Position numbers and translations under genes: made by a program. Under the pieces are notes generated by a model. The model made no database searches, had not been told where the DNA came from, and was given only the letters and a program-made list of their open reading frames with translations. From NCBI RefSeq assembly GCF_013394305.1, contig NZ_AP019810.1, positions 2,695,001 to 2,759,000 on the forward strand: a DNA stretch of 64,000 bases. Direction: 5' to 3'. The DNA comes from Enterococcus mundtii. Its GTDB lineage: Bacteria; Bacillota; Bacilli; Lactobacillales; Enterococcaceae. Positions 35,209 to 44,638 of this stretch are shown one piece after another (the stretch's first letter is position 1; every line of letters begins with the position of its first letter).

Positions 35209-37647
35209 TTGAAGGAAGTCGTTATTATAGATGCTGCACGAACACCGATTGGAAAGTATCGTGGTAGCTTAAGCAGTTATTCTGCTGTTGAGTTGGGAAC
35301 ATTCATTACAACAGAAATCCTTGAACGAACAGGGATAAACAAAGAAGCAATCAATCAAGTCATTTTTGGAAATGTGCTTCAAGCAGGGAATGGGCAAAAT
35401 GTTGCACGACAAATTGCGATCAATAGCGGAATCCCCGTTAGTGTTCCGGCAATGACAATCAATGAAGTTTGTGGATCTGGGATGAAATCAGTGATCCTTG
35501 CGCGTCAACAAATCCAACTAGGCGAAGCGGACCTGATCATAGCCGGTGGTGTTGAAAGCATGACTAGAGCGCCGATGATCCAAGTGAGCGATCCAGAAAA
35601 CGAGAAAATCGAAGAAATCTCAAGTATGGTCAATGATGGATTAACCGATGCATTTTCCAATACTCATATGGGACTGACAGCAGAAAATGTGGCAAAACAA
35701 TTTTCTGTGACGAGAGCAGAGCAAGATCAATATGCACTGGCTTCACAATTAAAAGCAGGACAAGCCAGCGAGTCAGGGGTCTTCAAGGAAGAAATCATTC
35801 CAATTTCCCGTAATGAAGAAGTATTTGCAACAGATGAAGCAGTGCGAGGAAATAGTACATTAGAAAAATTAAGCACCTTACGGACGGTTTTTGCGGAGGA
35901 CGGCACAGTTACTGCTGGAAATGCTTCACCTTTGAACGATGGTGGCTCTGTACTGATCTTAGCGTCTAAAGACTATGCGATTGCTCATGGCTTACCGTAT
36001 TTAGCTACGATCAAAGGAATCTCTGAAGTTGGGATCGATCCCAGTATCATGGGGGTAGCTCCAATCAAAGCAATCAATACCTTGATGGAGAAAACAGAGC
36101 TTTCCTTGGACGACATCGATCTATTTGAAATTAACGAAGCGTTTGCTGCGTCATCGATCGTTGTGAATCGTGAATTGAATCTCCCATCAGAGAAAGTCAA
36201 TATTTATGGTGGTGCGATTGCGTTAGGCCATCCGATTGGTGCTAGTGGCGCTCGTATCTTGACTACTTTAGGCTATGCGTTAAGAAGGCAGCACCAACGA
36301 TACGGAGTAGCTTCATTATGTATTGGTGGCGGTCTTGGATTAGCTGTTCTTTTGGAAGCTAATTTGCAAGAAACTGGTGATAACAAAAAAAAAAAGTTTT
36401 ATGAACTAACGCCAGAACAACGTAGACAGCGATTAGTTCAAGAAAAAGTGATTTCCCAAGCAGAAGCAACAGGTTTTAAAGAATCTGTTTTAACAGAAGA
36501 TATCGCCAACCATTTGATTGAAAATCAAATCAGCCAAGTAGAGATCCCATTAGGTGTCGCATTGAATTTTCAAGTGAACGGTCAAAAAAAATGGATTCCT
36601 ATGGCAACGGAAGAACCTTCTGTAATTGCTGCAGCGAGCAATGGCGCAAAAATATGTGGCGATATCAGCGTTCAGATACCCCAACGATTGATGCGTGGGC
36701 AGATCGTCTTAACTGGTCGTTGTGATTATCGAAAAATCAAAGAAGTCATTGAAGCAAGAAAACCAGAATTGGTCACTTGTGCAAACGAAAGCTATCCTTC
36801 GATTGTCAAGCGTGGTGGAGGTGTCCGAGAAATTTCTACTCGAGAATTTATGGGGAGCGAGCATGCCTATCTTTCACTTGATTTTTTAGTGGATGTCAAA
36901 GATGCGATGGGTGCGAATATCATCAACTCGATTTTGGAGGGAGTTGCGGTTCGTATCAAAGAATGGTTCCCTGAACAAGAAATCTTGTTCAGTATCTTAA
37001 GTAATCTGGCGACGGAATCTTTAGCAATCGCGACTTGTATGATTCCTTTTGAGCGATTGGCAAAGGACAAAGAAACGGGTCAACTGATTGCTGAAAAGAT
37101 TCGTCAAGCGAGTGAATACGCAAAATTGGATCCTTATCGGGCAACGACCCACAACAAAGGAATCATGAATGGTATCGAAGCGGTCATCTTAGCCACAGGA
37201 AATGATACACGAGCAGCCGCAGCGGCTATTCATGCCTATGCTGCTCGAAATGGTAGTTACCAAGGGTTGACTGACTGGCAAATCAAGGAAGATCATTTGG
37301 TAGGGAAATTGACGGTTCCTTTAGCTGTTGCGACAGTAGGGGGCGCTTCCCGAGTTTTACCGAAAGCGAAAGCTTCTTTAGATATGTTAGCAATTGATTC
37401 TGCACAAGAATTGGCACAAGTGATTGCAGCTGTTGGTTTAGCACAAAACCTGGCGGCACTGCGTGCACTTGTTAGTGACGGTATCCAAAAAGGACATATG
37501 TCCTTACAAGCGAGGGCATTAGCAATCACAGTTGGTGCCAAAGGGGACGAAATCGAGAGAGTTGCCGCAAAGCTTAGGGAGTCAGGAACGATCAACCAAC
37601 AAAGCGCACTAGCTGCCTTAGAAGCTATCCAGGCGAGCAAAAACTAG
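35209..37647 (+). CDS. mvaE: Fused acetyl-CoA acetyltransferase / HMG-CoA reductase
   Basis: 812 residues. Residues 1-390 are a thiolase: Cys88 in INEVCGSGMKS, INEAFAASSIV, GHPIGASGAR and CIGGGLGLAVL. From ~400 it is a class II HMG-CoA reductase (IPMATEEPSVIAAASNGAK, DAMGANIINSI, GIMNGIEAVILATGNDTRA, LGVHPAL-type histidine region replaced by helical C-end). The fusion is the enterococcal arrangement and supplies the first and third steps of the mevalonate pathway. The start is TTG with no ordinary ribosome site close by; initiation probably involves leader B. The two domains are joined by KKKK (393-396) encoded by an 11-A run. Confidence 0.93.
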   Translation: MKEVVIIDAARTPIGKYRGSLSSYSAVELGTFITTEILERTGINKEAINQVIFGNVLQAGNGQNVARQIAINSGIPVSVPAMTINEVCGSGMKSVILARQQIQLGEADLIIAGGVESMTRAPMIQVSDPENEKIEEISSMVNDGLTDAFSNTHMGLTAENVAKQFSVTRAEQDQYALASQLKAGQASESGVFKEEIIPISRNEEVFATDEAVRGNSTLEKLSTLRTVFAEDGTVTAGNASPLNDGGSVLILASKDYAIAHGLPYLATIKGISEVGIDPSIMGVAPIKAINTLMEKTELSLDDIDLFEINEAFAASSIVVNRELNLPSEKVNIYGGAIALGHPIGASGARILTTLGYALRRQHQRYGVASLCIGGGLGLAVLLEANLQETGDNKKKKFYELTPEQRRQRLVQEKVISQAEATGFKESVLTEDIANHLIENQISQVEIPLGVALNFQVNGQKKWIPMATEEPSVIAAASNGAKICGDISVQIPQRLMRGQIVLTGRCDYRKIKEVIEARKPELVTCANESYPSIVKRGGGVREISTREFMGSEHAYLSLDFLVDVKDAMGANIINSILEGVAVRIKEWFPEQEILFSILSNLATESLAIATCMIPFERLAKDKETGQLIAEKIRQASEYAKLDPYRATTHNKGIMNGIEAVILATGNDTRAAAAAIHAYAARNGSYQGLTDWQIKEDHLVGKLTVPLAVATVGGASRVLPKAKASLDMLAIDSAQELAQVIAAVGLAQNLAALRALVSDGIQKGHMSLQARALAITVGAKGDEIERVAAKLRESGTINQQSALAALEAIQASKN

Positions 37648-37846
37648 GAATAATTTGCGAAATGGGCGTAGTAGCTGAGGAAAAATGACAAATAATTTTC
37701 ATTATTATAACGTGCCTCTAAAAACACATAAAAAAATACCTATGCTAAGTATGAAGAATCTATAATCTGAAATTTATTTTTTTCATAAGAGGCCATCACG
37801 TCTTTTTATGCTATTTTCATTTTTTTGAGGTTGTATAATATCAAAC

Positions 37847-37894
37847 AAAACGTAACAGACCTTGTCGATTAAAGGTTTTCTGTTACGTTTTTTT
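37847..37894 (+). terminator. Terminator downstream of mvaE
   Basis: AAAACGTAACAGA (37847-37859) pairs with TCTGTTACGTTTT (37879-37891), then Ts. A TATAAT (37834-37839) lies immediately before it. The stretch 37648-37846 shows no gene. Confidence 0.8.
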
Positions 37895-38039
37895 ACATAC
37901 TCTGATCTAAAAAATATAGAACATATATTATTAAATTTTAAAAATAATTTATATAACATTAAAAAAAGCTAAAGTTTTTTAAGCTTATTTGAGGTTCTCT
38001 TGTGAATAAATAATCTAACAGGTATACTTTTCCTCAAAT

Positions 38040-38180
38040 AGAATAACTTGTTAGGCGAGACTCCTAAACAAACATAGGCTATTGCGCAGAAACGTCGAAA
38101 GACGCCAATGTGTAAAACAGGAATTGTCGGATTAAGGCTCTTCATAAGATAGCTAAGAGAAATCTTTACGTTGTTTAGTG
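38040..38180 (+). promoter_or_regulatory. M-box (ykoK) magnesium riboswitch
   Basis: Contains the M-box core: GTTAGGCGAGACTCCTA, ATAGGCTATTGCGCAGAAA, CGTCGAAAGACGCCAATG and AACAGGAA in order, matching the Bacillus mgtE M-box closely. At high Mg2+ this RNA usually favours a terminator, and one follows at 38204-38237. The gene controlled here is not a Mg2+ transporter but a SEDS cell-wall operon. Confidence 0.88.
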
Positions 38181-38203
38181 TCAAAACTCACACGATGAGA
38201 CTG

Positions 38204-38237
38204 AAAAGCCAATCGTTTTTTTCGTTTGGCTTTTTTT
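38204..38237 (+). terminator. M-box expression-platform terminator
   Basis: AAAAGCCAATCG (38204-38215) pairs with CGTTTGGCTTTT (38223-38234), one mismatch, then Ts; 55 bases before the next ATG. Confidence 0.85.
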
Positions 38238-38291
38238 ATTCAAGATGGGTAAGTGACGTATCTCCGCTGTAACACAAAGGAGAAATATAGG

Positions 38292-39437
38292 ATGGGTGTA
38301 AAAGACATAAGAAAAATAGATTTGTATTTGCTCGTACCATATCTGTTGATCAGTGTAATAGGATTATTGATGATCTATAGTGCGAGTACGTTCCGTTTGA
38401 TGTCATTCGATCAAAGTACAAATCAACTTTTAGTTCGACAAATGGTATTTGTAGCACTTAGTTGGGCAATGATTTTTTTCATTTACCGAGTGAAACCTGC
38501 ATTTATACTCAATCATCGAATCGTAAAAATAATGATGGGGATCGGTATCGTGGGGCTGATCTTGACAAAGGTACCTGGGATTGGTGTCAATATCAGTGGT
38601 GCGCAACGATGGATCTCAATTGCAGGTTTTCAATTTCAACCTGCTGAAATTGTCAATGTCGGTATGATTTTTTATTTAGCTTATTATTTTAGAAAACCCA
38701 AGCAATCATTGAATGAATTAAAAAAACCCTTTTTTATCATCGCTTTATGTTCTCTGCTGATTTTATTCCAACCAAAAGTAGCTGGTGCGATCTTGTTGAT
38801 CATCTTAGCTGCAATCATGATCACGACGGTTCAATTACCAGTTCGCTATATTTTATTGTTTTTTGCAGGACTGTTCAGTCTCTTTTTGCTCCTTGGCGGC
38901 ATTATTTATTTACTAGGGCAAAATGACCTATTACCAAGTATTTTTGCTCATACTTATGATCGCTTGAGCATTGCTTTTAATCCTTTTTTAGATCCTTATG
39001 GAAAAGGATTTCAGATGAGTCAATCTTATTATGCCATGTACAACGGTGGGCTTTTTGGATTAGGACTGGGAAATAGTATTACCAAAAAGGGCTATTTACC
39101 AGTAGCCGAGACTGATTTTATTTTTTCGATTATTTTAGAAGAGTTAGGCCTGATCGTAGGCTTACTGATTCTAGCAATGTTATTTTCGATTATTTTGCGC
39201 TTATTTGTCTTGAGTGCGAATGAACCAAATCAGCAGATCGGGTTGATTTATTTGGGAACAGGGATGTTGTTATTGCTACAGACAAGTATCAATATTGCAA
39301 GTATCAGTGGCATGATCCCAATGACAGGTATTCCGCTTCCTTTTATTAGTTATGGAGGATCAAGCTATTTGATTTTATCCATGCTTTTGGGTGTTTGCCT
39401 GAAACTGTCCTCACGAGGTAAGCAAAATGAAATTTAA
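38292..39437 (+). CDS. SEDS family (FtsW/RodA) protein 1
   Basis: 381 residues from the ATG at 38292, behind AAAGGAG; an in-frame GTG at 38253 has no ribosome site. Ten predicted membrane segments. SEDS signatures: GAQRWISIAGFQFQPAEI, VAETDFIFSIILEELG (with the catalytic-type Asp) and GIPLPFISYGGSSYLILSMLLGV. SEDS proteins polymerise lipid II with a class B PBP, which is not encoded here. It overlaps the next SEDS gene by 11 bases. Confidence 0.88.
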   Translation: MGVKDIRKIDLYLLVPYLLISVIGLLMIYSASTFRLMSFDQSTNQLLVRQMVFVALSWAMIFFIYRVKPAFILNHRIVKIMMGIGIVGLILTKVPGIGVNISGAQRWISIAGFQFQPAEIVNVGMIFYLAYYFRKPKQSLNELKKPFFIIALCSLLILFQPKVAGAILLIILAAIMITTVQLPVRYILLFFAGLFSLFLLLGGIIYLLGQNDLLPSIFAHTYDRLSIAFNPFLDPYGKGFQMSQSYYAMYNGGLFGLGLGNSITKKGYLPVAETDFIFSIILEELGLIVGLLILAMLFSIILRLFVLSANEPNQQIGLIYLGTGMLLLLQTSINIASISGMIPMTGIPLPFISYGGSSYLILSMLLGVCLKLSSRGKQNEI

Positions 39438-40566
39438 AATAAATGAATTCAACTATGCATTATTTTTACCAATCTTTCTTTTATATTTATTAAGTGTCGG
39501 TGTGCAATATGGGGCAGCTGTTTATGACCAAGTTCCAGTCCGAGGAGTCGTGCTTCGACAAATCGTGTTTTGTTTGATGTCGGTCGGGCTGTTGTTTCTA
39601 ACACAACGAGTGAAAACAGTCGTATTGTTAAGATATTCTCCTTATCTTTATGGCTTTTCACTTTTTGTGATGGGCCTGTTGTATCAGTTTTATGATCCGG
39701 TGATGTTTCAACTCACAGGCACCAAACGTTGGCTTAGGATCGGCAGCTTTTCATTTCAACCTTCTGAATTAGTGAAACTCACCTTTATCTTAGTGGTTGT
39801 TTATTTGACCTTGATCTATGAGCAAAAGGTGAAGCAACGAACCGTTAAAACTGATTTATTTTATGTAGGAAAGATATTACTGGTTAGTTTACCGACCTTT
39901 TTATTGATGTACATGCAAAAAGATTTTGGAACAAGTTTGGTTTTTGTCATATGCTTGGGGGCATTATTCATGATCGCTGGGGTACATTGGAAGATCATGA
40001 CGGCAATAACCTCGATTCTAGTTATTCTCGGGGCCATTTTGATTGCTTTAGTTTTTACTGAATACGGACACCAGATTTTATATCGTCTGAATTTTAAGAC
40101 TTATCAGTTAGATCGAGTACGCGCATGGGTTGATCCATTTGCATATAGCCAATCGATTGGTTATCAACAATCACAAAGTTTACTTTCTATCGGGGCAGGT
40201 GGGTTTAGTGGCAGGGCCGAAGCAATCAATCCTATCTATGTGCCCGTTCGTGAATCAGATATGGTCTTTACAGTGATTGCTGAAACATTTGGCTTTTTAG
40301 GAAGCGTTTCTGTGCTCTTTTTATATTTTTATCTTTTTTACCAAATCATTTATAGCGCAATCGAAACAAATAATAAAGGAAATGTGTATTTTGCGATTGT
40401 CTTCGTATTTGGTTTGTTATTCCAAGTGTTTGAAAATATTGGAGCTGCGATCGGTCTACTCCCATTAACAGGGATTCCTTTACCATTTTTAAGTCAAGGA
40501 GGAACTTCCCTCTTGGTTATTGGCTGTGGTTTAGGCATTATTTTAGGATTTAAAAAGTATGAATGA
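39427..40566 (+). CDS. SEDS family (FtsW/RodA) protein 2
   Basis: 379 residues, overlapping the end of SEDS 1. It has GTKRWLRIGSFSFQPSELVK, VPVRESDMVFTVIAETFGF and GIPLPFLSQGGTSLLVIGCGLG. The pair is clearly paralogous but diverged (VQYGAAVYDQ replaces the usual MIYSAS). Two SEDS genes in tandem under one promoter suggest a specialised wall-synthesis module rather than the main FtsW or RodA. Confidence 0.88.
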   Translation: MKFKINEFNYALFLPIFLLYLLSVGVQYGAAVYDQVPVRGVVLRQIVFCLMSVGLLFLTQRVKTVVLLRYSPYLYGFSLFVMGLLYQFYDPVMFQLTGTKRWLRIGSFSFQPSELVKLTFILVVVYLTLIYEQKVKQRTVKTDLFYVGKILLVSLPTFLLMYMQKDFGTSLVFVICLGALFMIAGVHWKIMTAITSILVILGAILIALVFTEYGHQILYRLNFKTYQLDRVRAWVDPFAYSQSIGYQQSQSLLSIGAGGFSGRAEAINPIYVPVRESDMVFTVIAETFGFLGSVSVLFLYFYLFYQIIYSAIETNNKGNVYFAIVFVFGLLFQVFENIGAAIGLLPLTGIPLPFLSQGGTSLLVIGCGLGIILGFKKYE

Positions 40567-40586
40567 GAAGTAGAAGGGAAGTTATT

Positions 40587-42188
40587 ATGAAACAGATGCC
40601 AAAAGGAACATTGGTGGTAGCATTCGTATCACTCGTCTTATTGACGACTTTGACCACACTAGTTATGACAGAAAACACCTTATTCAACCAACTTGATTTA
40701 GCCATTTATCAACAGGAGCGATTAATCGAATTCCCAATATTAACAACATTTTTTAGTTATTTTGCAAAACTAGCAACGATTATTCCTACTTTATTTTTCA
40801 CAGGGTTGCTTGCAATTTTTAGTTGGCGGAAACAGTACCACAAATTAGCCATTTGGCAAGTCTTAATGGTTTTGACAGTTAGTTTGATTGGCTACGTGAT
40901 GAAACAAGCTATCCAGCGGACACGACCTGATGTGGAGCAATTGATTCCTAGATCTTCTTACTCTTTTCCAAGTGGTCATTCGATTTTGTCTATGACGCTA
41001 TTCTTAGTATTTTTGATCACCATGTACATTATTTATCGCGAGAAAAGGGTAAATAAACTAGTATGGGTGGGGGCTCTATATCCATTATTGATTGCTAGTT
41101 CTAGAATTTATTTGAGAGTACATTATCCTAGCGATATCTTGGCAGGTTTTTTACTGAGTTTTTCAGTTGTTTTCTTATGCTATAGTCTGTTTTTCTCTTT
41201 TATCACTGAAAAAACAGTAAGAAAAAAGCACCAACAAAAACGAATATTCACTAGAAAACAAAAAGTTTTATTGTCTATTATGGCATTTCTTTTCCTATTA
41301 GTAGGTTCTGCAGTTGCGTATGGTGTTCGCTTTTACTACGATGCCAGACAGACCGTGACTTCGATGCAACAACCGTTACAAAGAGAAACCGTTCAGCGGG
41401 AAAAGGATACGCCAGTCAGCATTTTAGTTTTAGGTATCGCCAATAATTCAATTAGAAAAACGGACTATCGTGCAAATACGATCATGTTGGTGACATTGAA
41501 TAATCAAAAGAAAACAACGACGATCACGAGTATTCCTCGAGATTCTTTCGTAGAAATTGCCAATATGGATGGACTGGTTGATAAAATCAACCATGCTCAT
41601 TCTTACGGTGGTATCGACATGATGGTGGATACGGTTGAACAATATCTTGATATACCGATTCATCACTATGTATCGTTGAATATGGATGGATTAGAAGCGT
41701 TGATCGATGCTGTGGGAGGAATCACTGTAAATAATGCGTTTGAGTTTATAGCAGAAGACATCCATTATCCAGAAGGAACGCTAGAATTAAATGGTTGGGA
41801 AGGATTACAGTATGCGCGCATGCGAGCAGAAGATCCTGAGGATGACTATGGGCGACAGAAAAGGCAAAGGGAAGTCGTCAACATTTTAGTCAATGAGTTC
41901 TTATCTGTGAAAAGTTTATTCAATTATCGCCAGCTTTTAGAGGTAGTCGGTGAAAATGGGACAACGGATATGTCCTTAGATGAAATGCTCGGAATGATGA
42001 ATGAATACCATTCGGCATTATCCAATATCACGAACCATCAGTTGAAAGGTGAACAATATATTGGTGATGGCATCTTGGGAGAAGCAGGGATCTACTATGA
42101 GAAGATACCCGATGAGGAACGGATGAGAGTGATGCAGTTGGTGCAAGAGCAATTAGAAACAACAGGGAAGAACGCAGCGCAACAATAG
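40587..42188 (+). CDS. PAP2 phosphatase - LytR/CpsA/Psr (LCP) fusion protein
   Basis: 533 residues from the ATG at 40587 (AAGGGAAG upstream; 40563 overlaps the previous stop). Residues ~1-215 form a membrane PAP2 lipid phosphatase with KQAIQRTRPD, SFPSGHSILSM and SRIYLRVHYPSDILAG, its three catalytic motifs. After another membrane segment an LCP domain follows (~265-500): VLGIANNSIRKTDYRANTIM, SIPRDSFVEI, GGITVNNAF and YARMRAEDPEDDYGRQKRQR. LCP enzymes transfer lipid-linked polymers such as teichoic acid to peptidoglycan; PAP2 enzymes recycle polyprenyl (di)phosphates. The fusion would couple both outside the membrane. Confidence 0.85.
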   Translation: MKQMPKGTLVVAFVSLVLLTTLTTLVMTENTLFNQLDLAIYQQERLIEFPILTTFFSYFAKLATIIPTLFFTGLLAIFSWRKQYHKLAIWQVLMVLTVSLIGYVMKQAIQRTRPDVEQLIPRSSYSFPSGHSILSMTLFLVFLITMYIIYREKRVNKLVWVGALYPLLIASSRIYLRVHYPSDILAGFLLSFSVVFLCYSLFFSFITEKTVRKKHQQKRIFTRKQKVLLSIMAFLFLLVGSAVAYGVRFYYDARQTVTSMQQPLQRETVQREKDTPVSILVLGIANNSIRKTDYRANTIMLVTLNNQKKTTTITSIPRDSFVEIANMDGLVDKINHAHSYGGIDMMVDTVEQYLDIPIHHYVSLNMDGLEALIDAVGGITVNNAFEFIAEDIHYPEGTLELNGWEGLQYARMRAEDPEDDYGRQKRQREVVNILVNEFLSVKSLFNYRQLLEVVGENGTTDMSLDEMLGMMNEYHSALSNITNHQLKGEQYIGDGILGEAGIYYEKIPDEERMRVMQLVQEQLETTGKNAAQQ

Positions 42189-42226
42189 GAACAATCGATA
42201 TTCTCTTTTTTACATTTATAAATGAT

Positions 42227-42276
42227 AAAAAAAGCAGTTGAAATGAACGATGATCGTCATTTCAGCTGCTTTTTTA
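42227..42276. terminator. Bidirectional terminator
   Basis: AAAAAAGCAGTTGAAATGA pairs with TCATTTCAGCTGCTTTTTT between convergent genes. Confidence 0.85.
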
Positions 42277-42310
42277 GGTAAAAATCATCACGCAATCTAT
42301 TTGCTTGCGT

Positions 42311-43051
42311 TTATCTTTCGTTGATCGGTGTAGTGGCAAATTGTTCGATCAATGGCACTAATGTTAATTTCACTTTGTATTTACGTTCTAAAGCTTTTTC
42401 AATCGTAAATTCATTGACAGCAGACATAGAGATCTCTGCTAATTTTCGTGTGTCGTCTTTGACTGTTTCATTGATCACTACAGCATCTGCTGTTTTTTCA
42501 GCAGTGAACTTCGGATATTCTGCTACTTGTTTGGCAAAATCATCGAAAGTCAAAGAATCTGTCTCAACTTTTTCATCACTTGTTTTCTTGTCAGTTGTTG
42601 CTTTTTTACTGACTGATTGAGAAGTTGTCTCAACTTTTTCAACTTCTTTTGTTGGTGTTTCTTTTACGGACGCGTCATTAGTGACTGGTGTCGCTACAGG
42701 TTGAGCCGTTGGTTGATCTTTTTTCATGCGTTGATCATTCCAGTAAGAAACAATCTCAATCAATAGGTTGTCACGGAAACGTTCAAAAATCGTTGCTTCA
42801 CCAGAACGAATACGTTTCAAGACAGCAGTAAAGTTATCGTCGATTGGTACATTGATGCGTGTATCTTCATTTGCTTGTCCTGCTAAGCCAATGATTAAGA
42901 CTTGACGGTTTTTAGGATCAAGCATGACTTGCAATGGCAGACCATAACGGCGTAAACTTTCTTCTTCCAATGAACGGAATAATTGTGTGCGAATTCCATC
43001 TAAAGAAGGACGGAATTGTTTTAATAATTTTTGTTTTTGTTTTTTCTTCAT
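42311..43051 (-). CDS. Uncharacterised cytoplasmic protein with Thr/Lys-rich linker
   Basis: 246 residues, no signal or membrane segment. A basic N-terminus (KKKQKQKLLKQFRPSLDG) leads into an alpha/beta domain (about 15-105), a low-complexity linker rich in Thr, Val, Lys and Glu (about 110-165), and a C-terminal domain of ~75 residues (SLTFDDFAKQVAEYPKFTAE). I do not recognise the family. GAAGGAGAG precedes the ATG; monocistronic. Confidence 0.7.
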   Translation of the reverse strand: MKKKQKQKLLKQFRPSLDGIRTQLFRSLEEESLRRYGLPLQVMLDPKNRQVLIIGLAGQANEDTRINVPIDDNFTAVLKRIRSGEATIFERFRDNLLIEIVSYWNDQRMKKDQPTAQPVATPVTNDASVKETPTKEVEKVETTSQSVSKKATTDKKTSDEKVETDSLTFDDFAKQVAEYPKFTAEKTADAVVINETVKDDTRKLAEISMSAVNEFTIEKALERKYKVKLTLVPLIEQFATTPINER

Positions 43052-43208
43052 AGATACTCTCCTTCATTCATACCCTTTCGATTATAAGAAAAAAACGAGC
43101 AAATGAAAAGGTTTATCAAGAAAAAACTTTTATTACTTCGATGGAAAAACAAAATTGAGTGGGATAATCGACCTCTCACATATGCTAAAACTGAATAAAC
43201 GGTGGAAA

Positions 43209-43303
43209 CAGCAGTAAACTTCTCGGAAATAAGGCGACATCCACAGAAATTTGATGAACAATTTCGTAGATATCGCCTTATTTCTCGAGGTTAAATACTT
43301 CTG
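43209..43303. repeat. Dispersed hairpin repeat, copy R2
   Basis: About 95 bp, with CGGAAATAAGGCGA pairing with TCGCCTTATTTCTCG. It is homologous in inverted orientation to 48325-48420 (shared CAGNAGTAAACT, ATTTGAWGAACAATTT and CTAAATACTTCTG-like ends) and more distantly to R1. Occupies the 308-bp gap 43052-43359. Confidence 0.8.
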
Positions 43304-43359
43304 TTCCAATCTCTCAAAAAGGGGAGCAAAAGTCCACAGACTAATGCTCCCTCATCTAG

Positions 43360-43605
43360 TTATTTTTTTGGCAATAAGGCAAAGGTGACTAGTTCAGGTG
43401 AATAGATGACCTCATGTCCTTGCCATTGCATCGTCATCAATGAATGATCCAAGCGTTTTTTTATTTCCGCAAGTTTTTCATCCCTTGACCAGTTTCGAGC
43501 AGGAAAATGCTGGATTTTTTCTGGACGGATCAAAAAGATAAAATCTGGATCAAATGTCTGAGTCACTTTTTCAGATAAACGATCTAAGCGGTCCACGGGG
43601 TTCAT
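43360..43605 (-). CDS. Small uncharacterised protein
   Basis: 81 residues, soluble, with a VDRLDRLSEK helix at the start and FALLPKK at the end. No family recognised. It lies 22 bases after the aldo-keto reductase stop, with AAAGGAT upstream, so it is co-transcribed with it. Confidence 0.6.
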   Translation of the reverse strand: MNPVDRLDRLSEKVTQTFDPDFIFLIRPEKIQHFPARNWSRDEKLAEIKKRLDHSLMTMQWQGHEVIYSPELVTFALLPKK

Positions 43606-43627
43606 AGAATATCACTATCCTTTACCT

Positions 43628-44479
43628 TTAAAATTGTGTAGTATCTGGATCTTTTGCTTTGCCAACGACACCATCTAATTGGTCGATCGTCTTCATTTCT
43701 TCTTCTGATAGCTCAAAATCAAATAATTCAGTGTTCTCCTTGATTCTGCTTGGTGTAACAGATTTTGGTAATGGTAAGAAACCGTGTTGTAATGACCAAC
43801 GTAGCGCTACTTGGGCAACGCTCTTATTGTGTGTGTTGGCAATCTCTTGCATTTCTGTGACGTCGAAGATTTTACCAGTGCCAAGAGGGCTATATGCTTC
43901 AAGGACCATATCATGTTTTTTCGCGTACTCAACAACAGGTGGTTGCAATTCGCCTGGAGCAAGAAATACTTGATTGACCATTGGCATGATTTTTGCTGTT
44001 TTTGCAAGTTCATCTAAGTGATGCGGTAAGAAGTTGCTGACACCGATCGCTTTGATTTTGCCAGCTTCGTATAACTCTTCAAAAGCACGCCATGTTTCGG
44101 CATTCGCTTCTTGCCAATTTTCGCGGAAAGAAACTGGATTAGGCCAATGGATCAAGAAAAGATCCACATAGTCTGTTTGTAATTTTTTTAAGGACTCTTC
44201 GAAAGAGGACATTGCTAGATCGTAGCTATGGTTTTCGTTCCAAAGTTTAGTCGTTAAGAAAATCTCTTCTCTTGGGACACCACTTTCTTTGATTGCTTGT
44301 CCGACACTTTCTTCGTTTTTGTACCCTTGAGCGGTATCAATATGACGATAACCGGCAGCTAATGCTTCTTTAACTGAGGAAACAGCAACGTCTCCGTCAG
44401 GGGTTTGCCAAGTACCGAAACCGACAACAGGGATTTCATAGCCATTTGATAAATGGTAAGTAGATGTTAGTGAATTCAT
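43628..44479 (-). CDS. Aldo/keto reductase (AKR5-like)
   Basis: 283 residues, complete. Catalytic tetrad visible as Asp and Tyr in HIDTAQGYKNEESVG, Lys in LTTKLWNENH and His in LFLIHWPNP; NADPH site LPKSVTPSRIKENTELFDFE. Similar to 2,5-diketo-gluconate/methylglyoxal-type reductases that clear reactive carbonyls. Broad specificity is expected; the physiological substrate is not evident. Confidence 0.9.
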   Translation of the reverse strand: MNSLTSTYHLSNGYEIPVVGFGTWQTPDGDVAVSSVKEALAAGYRHIDTAQGYKNEESVGQAIKESGVPREEIFLTTKLWNENHSYDLAMSSFEESLKKLQTDYVDLFLIHWPNPVSFRENWQEANAETWRAFEELYEAGKIKAIGVSNFLPHHLDELAKTAKIMPMVNQVFLAPGELQPPVVEYAKKHDMVLEAYSPLGTGKIFDVTEMQEIANTHNKSVAQVALRWSLQHGFLPLPKSVTPSRIKENTELFDFELSEEEMKTIDQLDGVVGKAKDPDTTQF

Positions 44480-44638
44480 ACTTTCAGCTCCTTTGATTTT
44501 AGTACACTTTAAGTGTAGCTTATTTTCTAAAAAAAGAAATGTATTTTGTTTGTTATAAAATATTTTTTTGTTCGTTCCATTTTGTCTCTGGTATTTTTGT
44601 TTGATTTTCCGTAAACTAGAGCAGAAAGGAATGAAACG

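Noticed and set aside
37834-37894. TATAAT directly before a terminator after mvaE, possibly a small RNA
   Set aside because: No -35 box at a suitable distance and the transcript would be only the hairpin itself.
38253-38291. Longer SEDS 1 start at GTG 38253
   Set aside because: The extension is polar, lacks a ribosome site and includes the AAAGGAG that serves the ATG at 38292.
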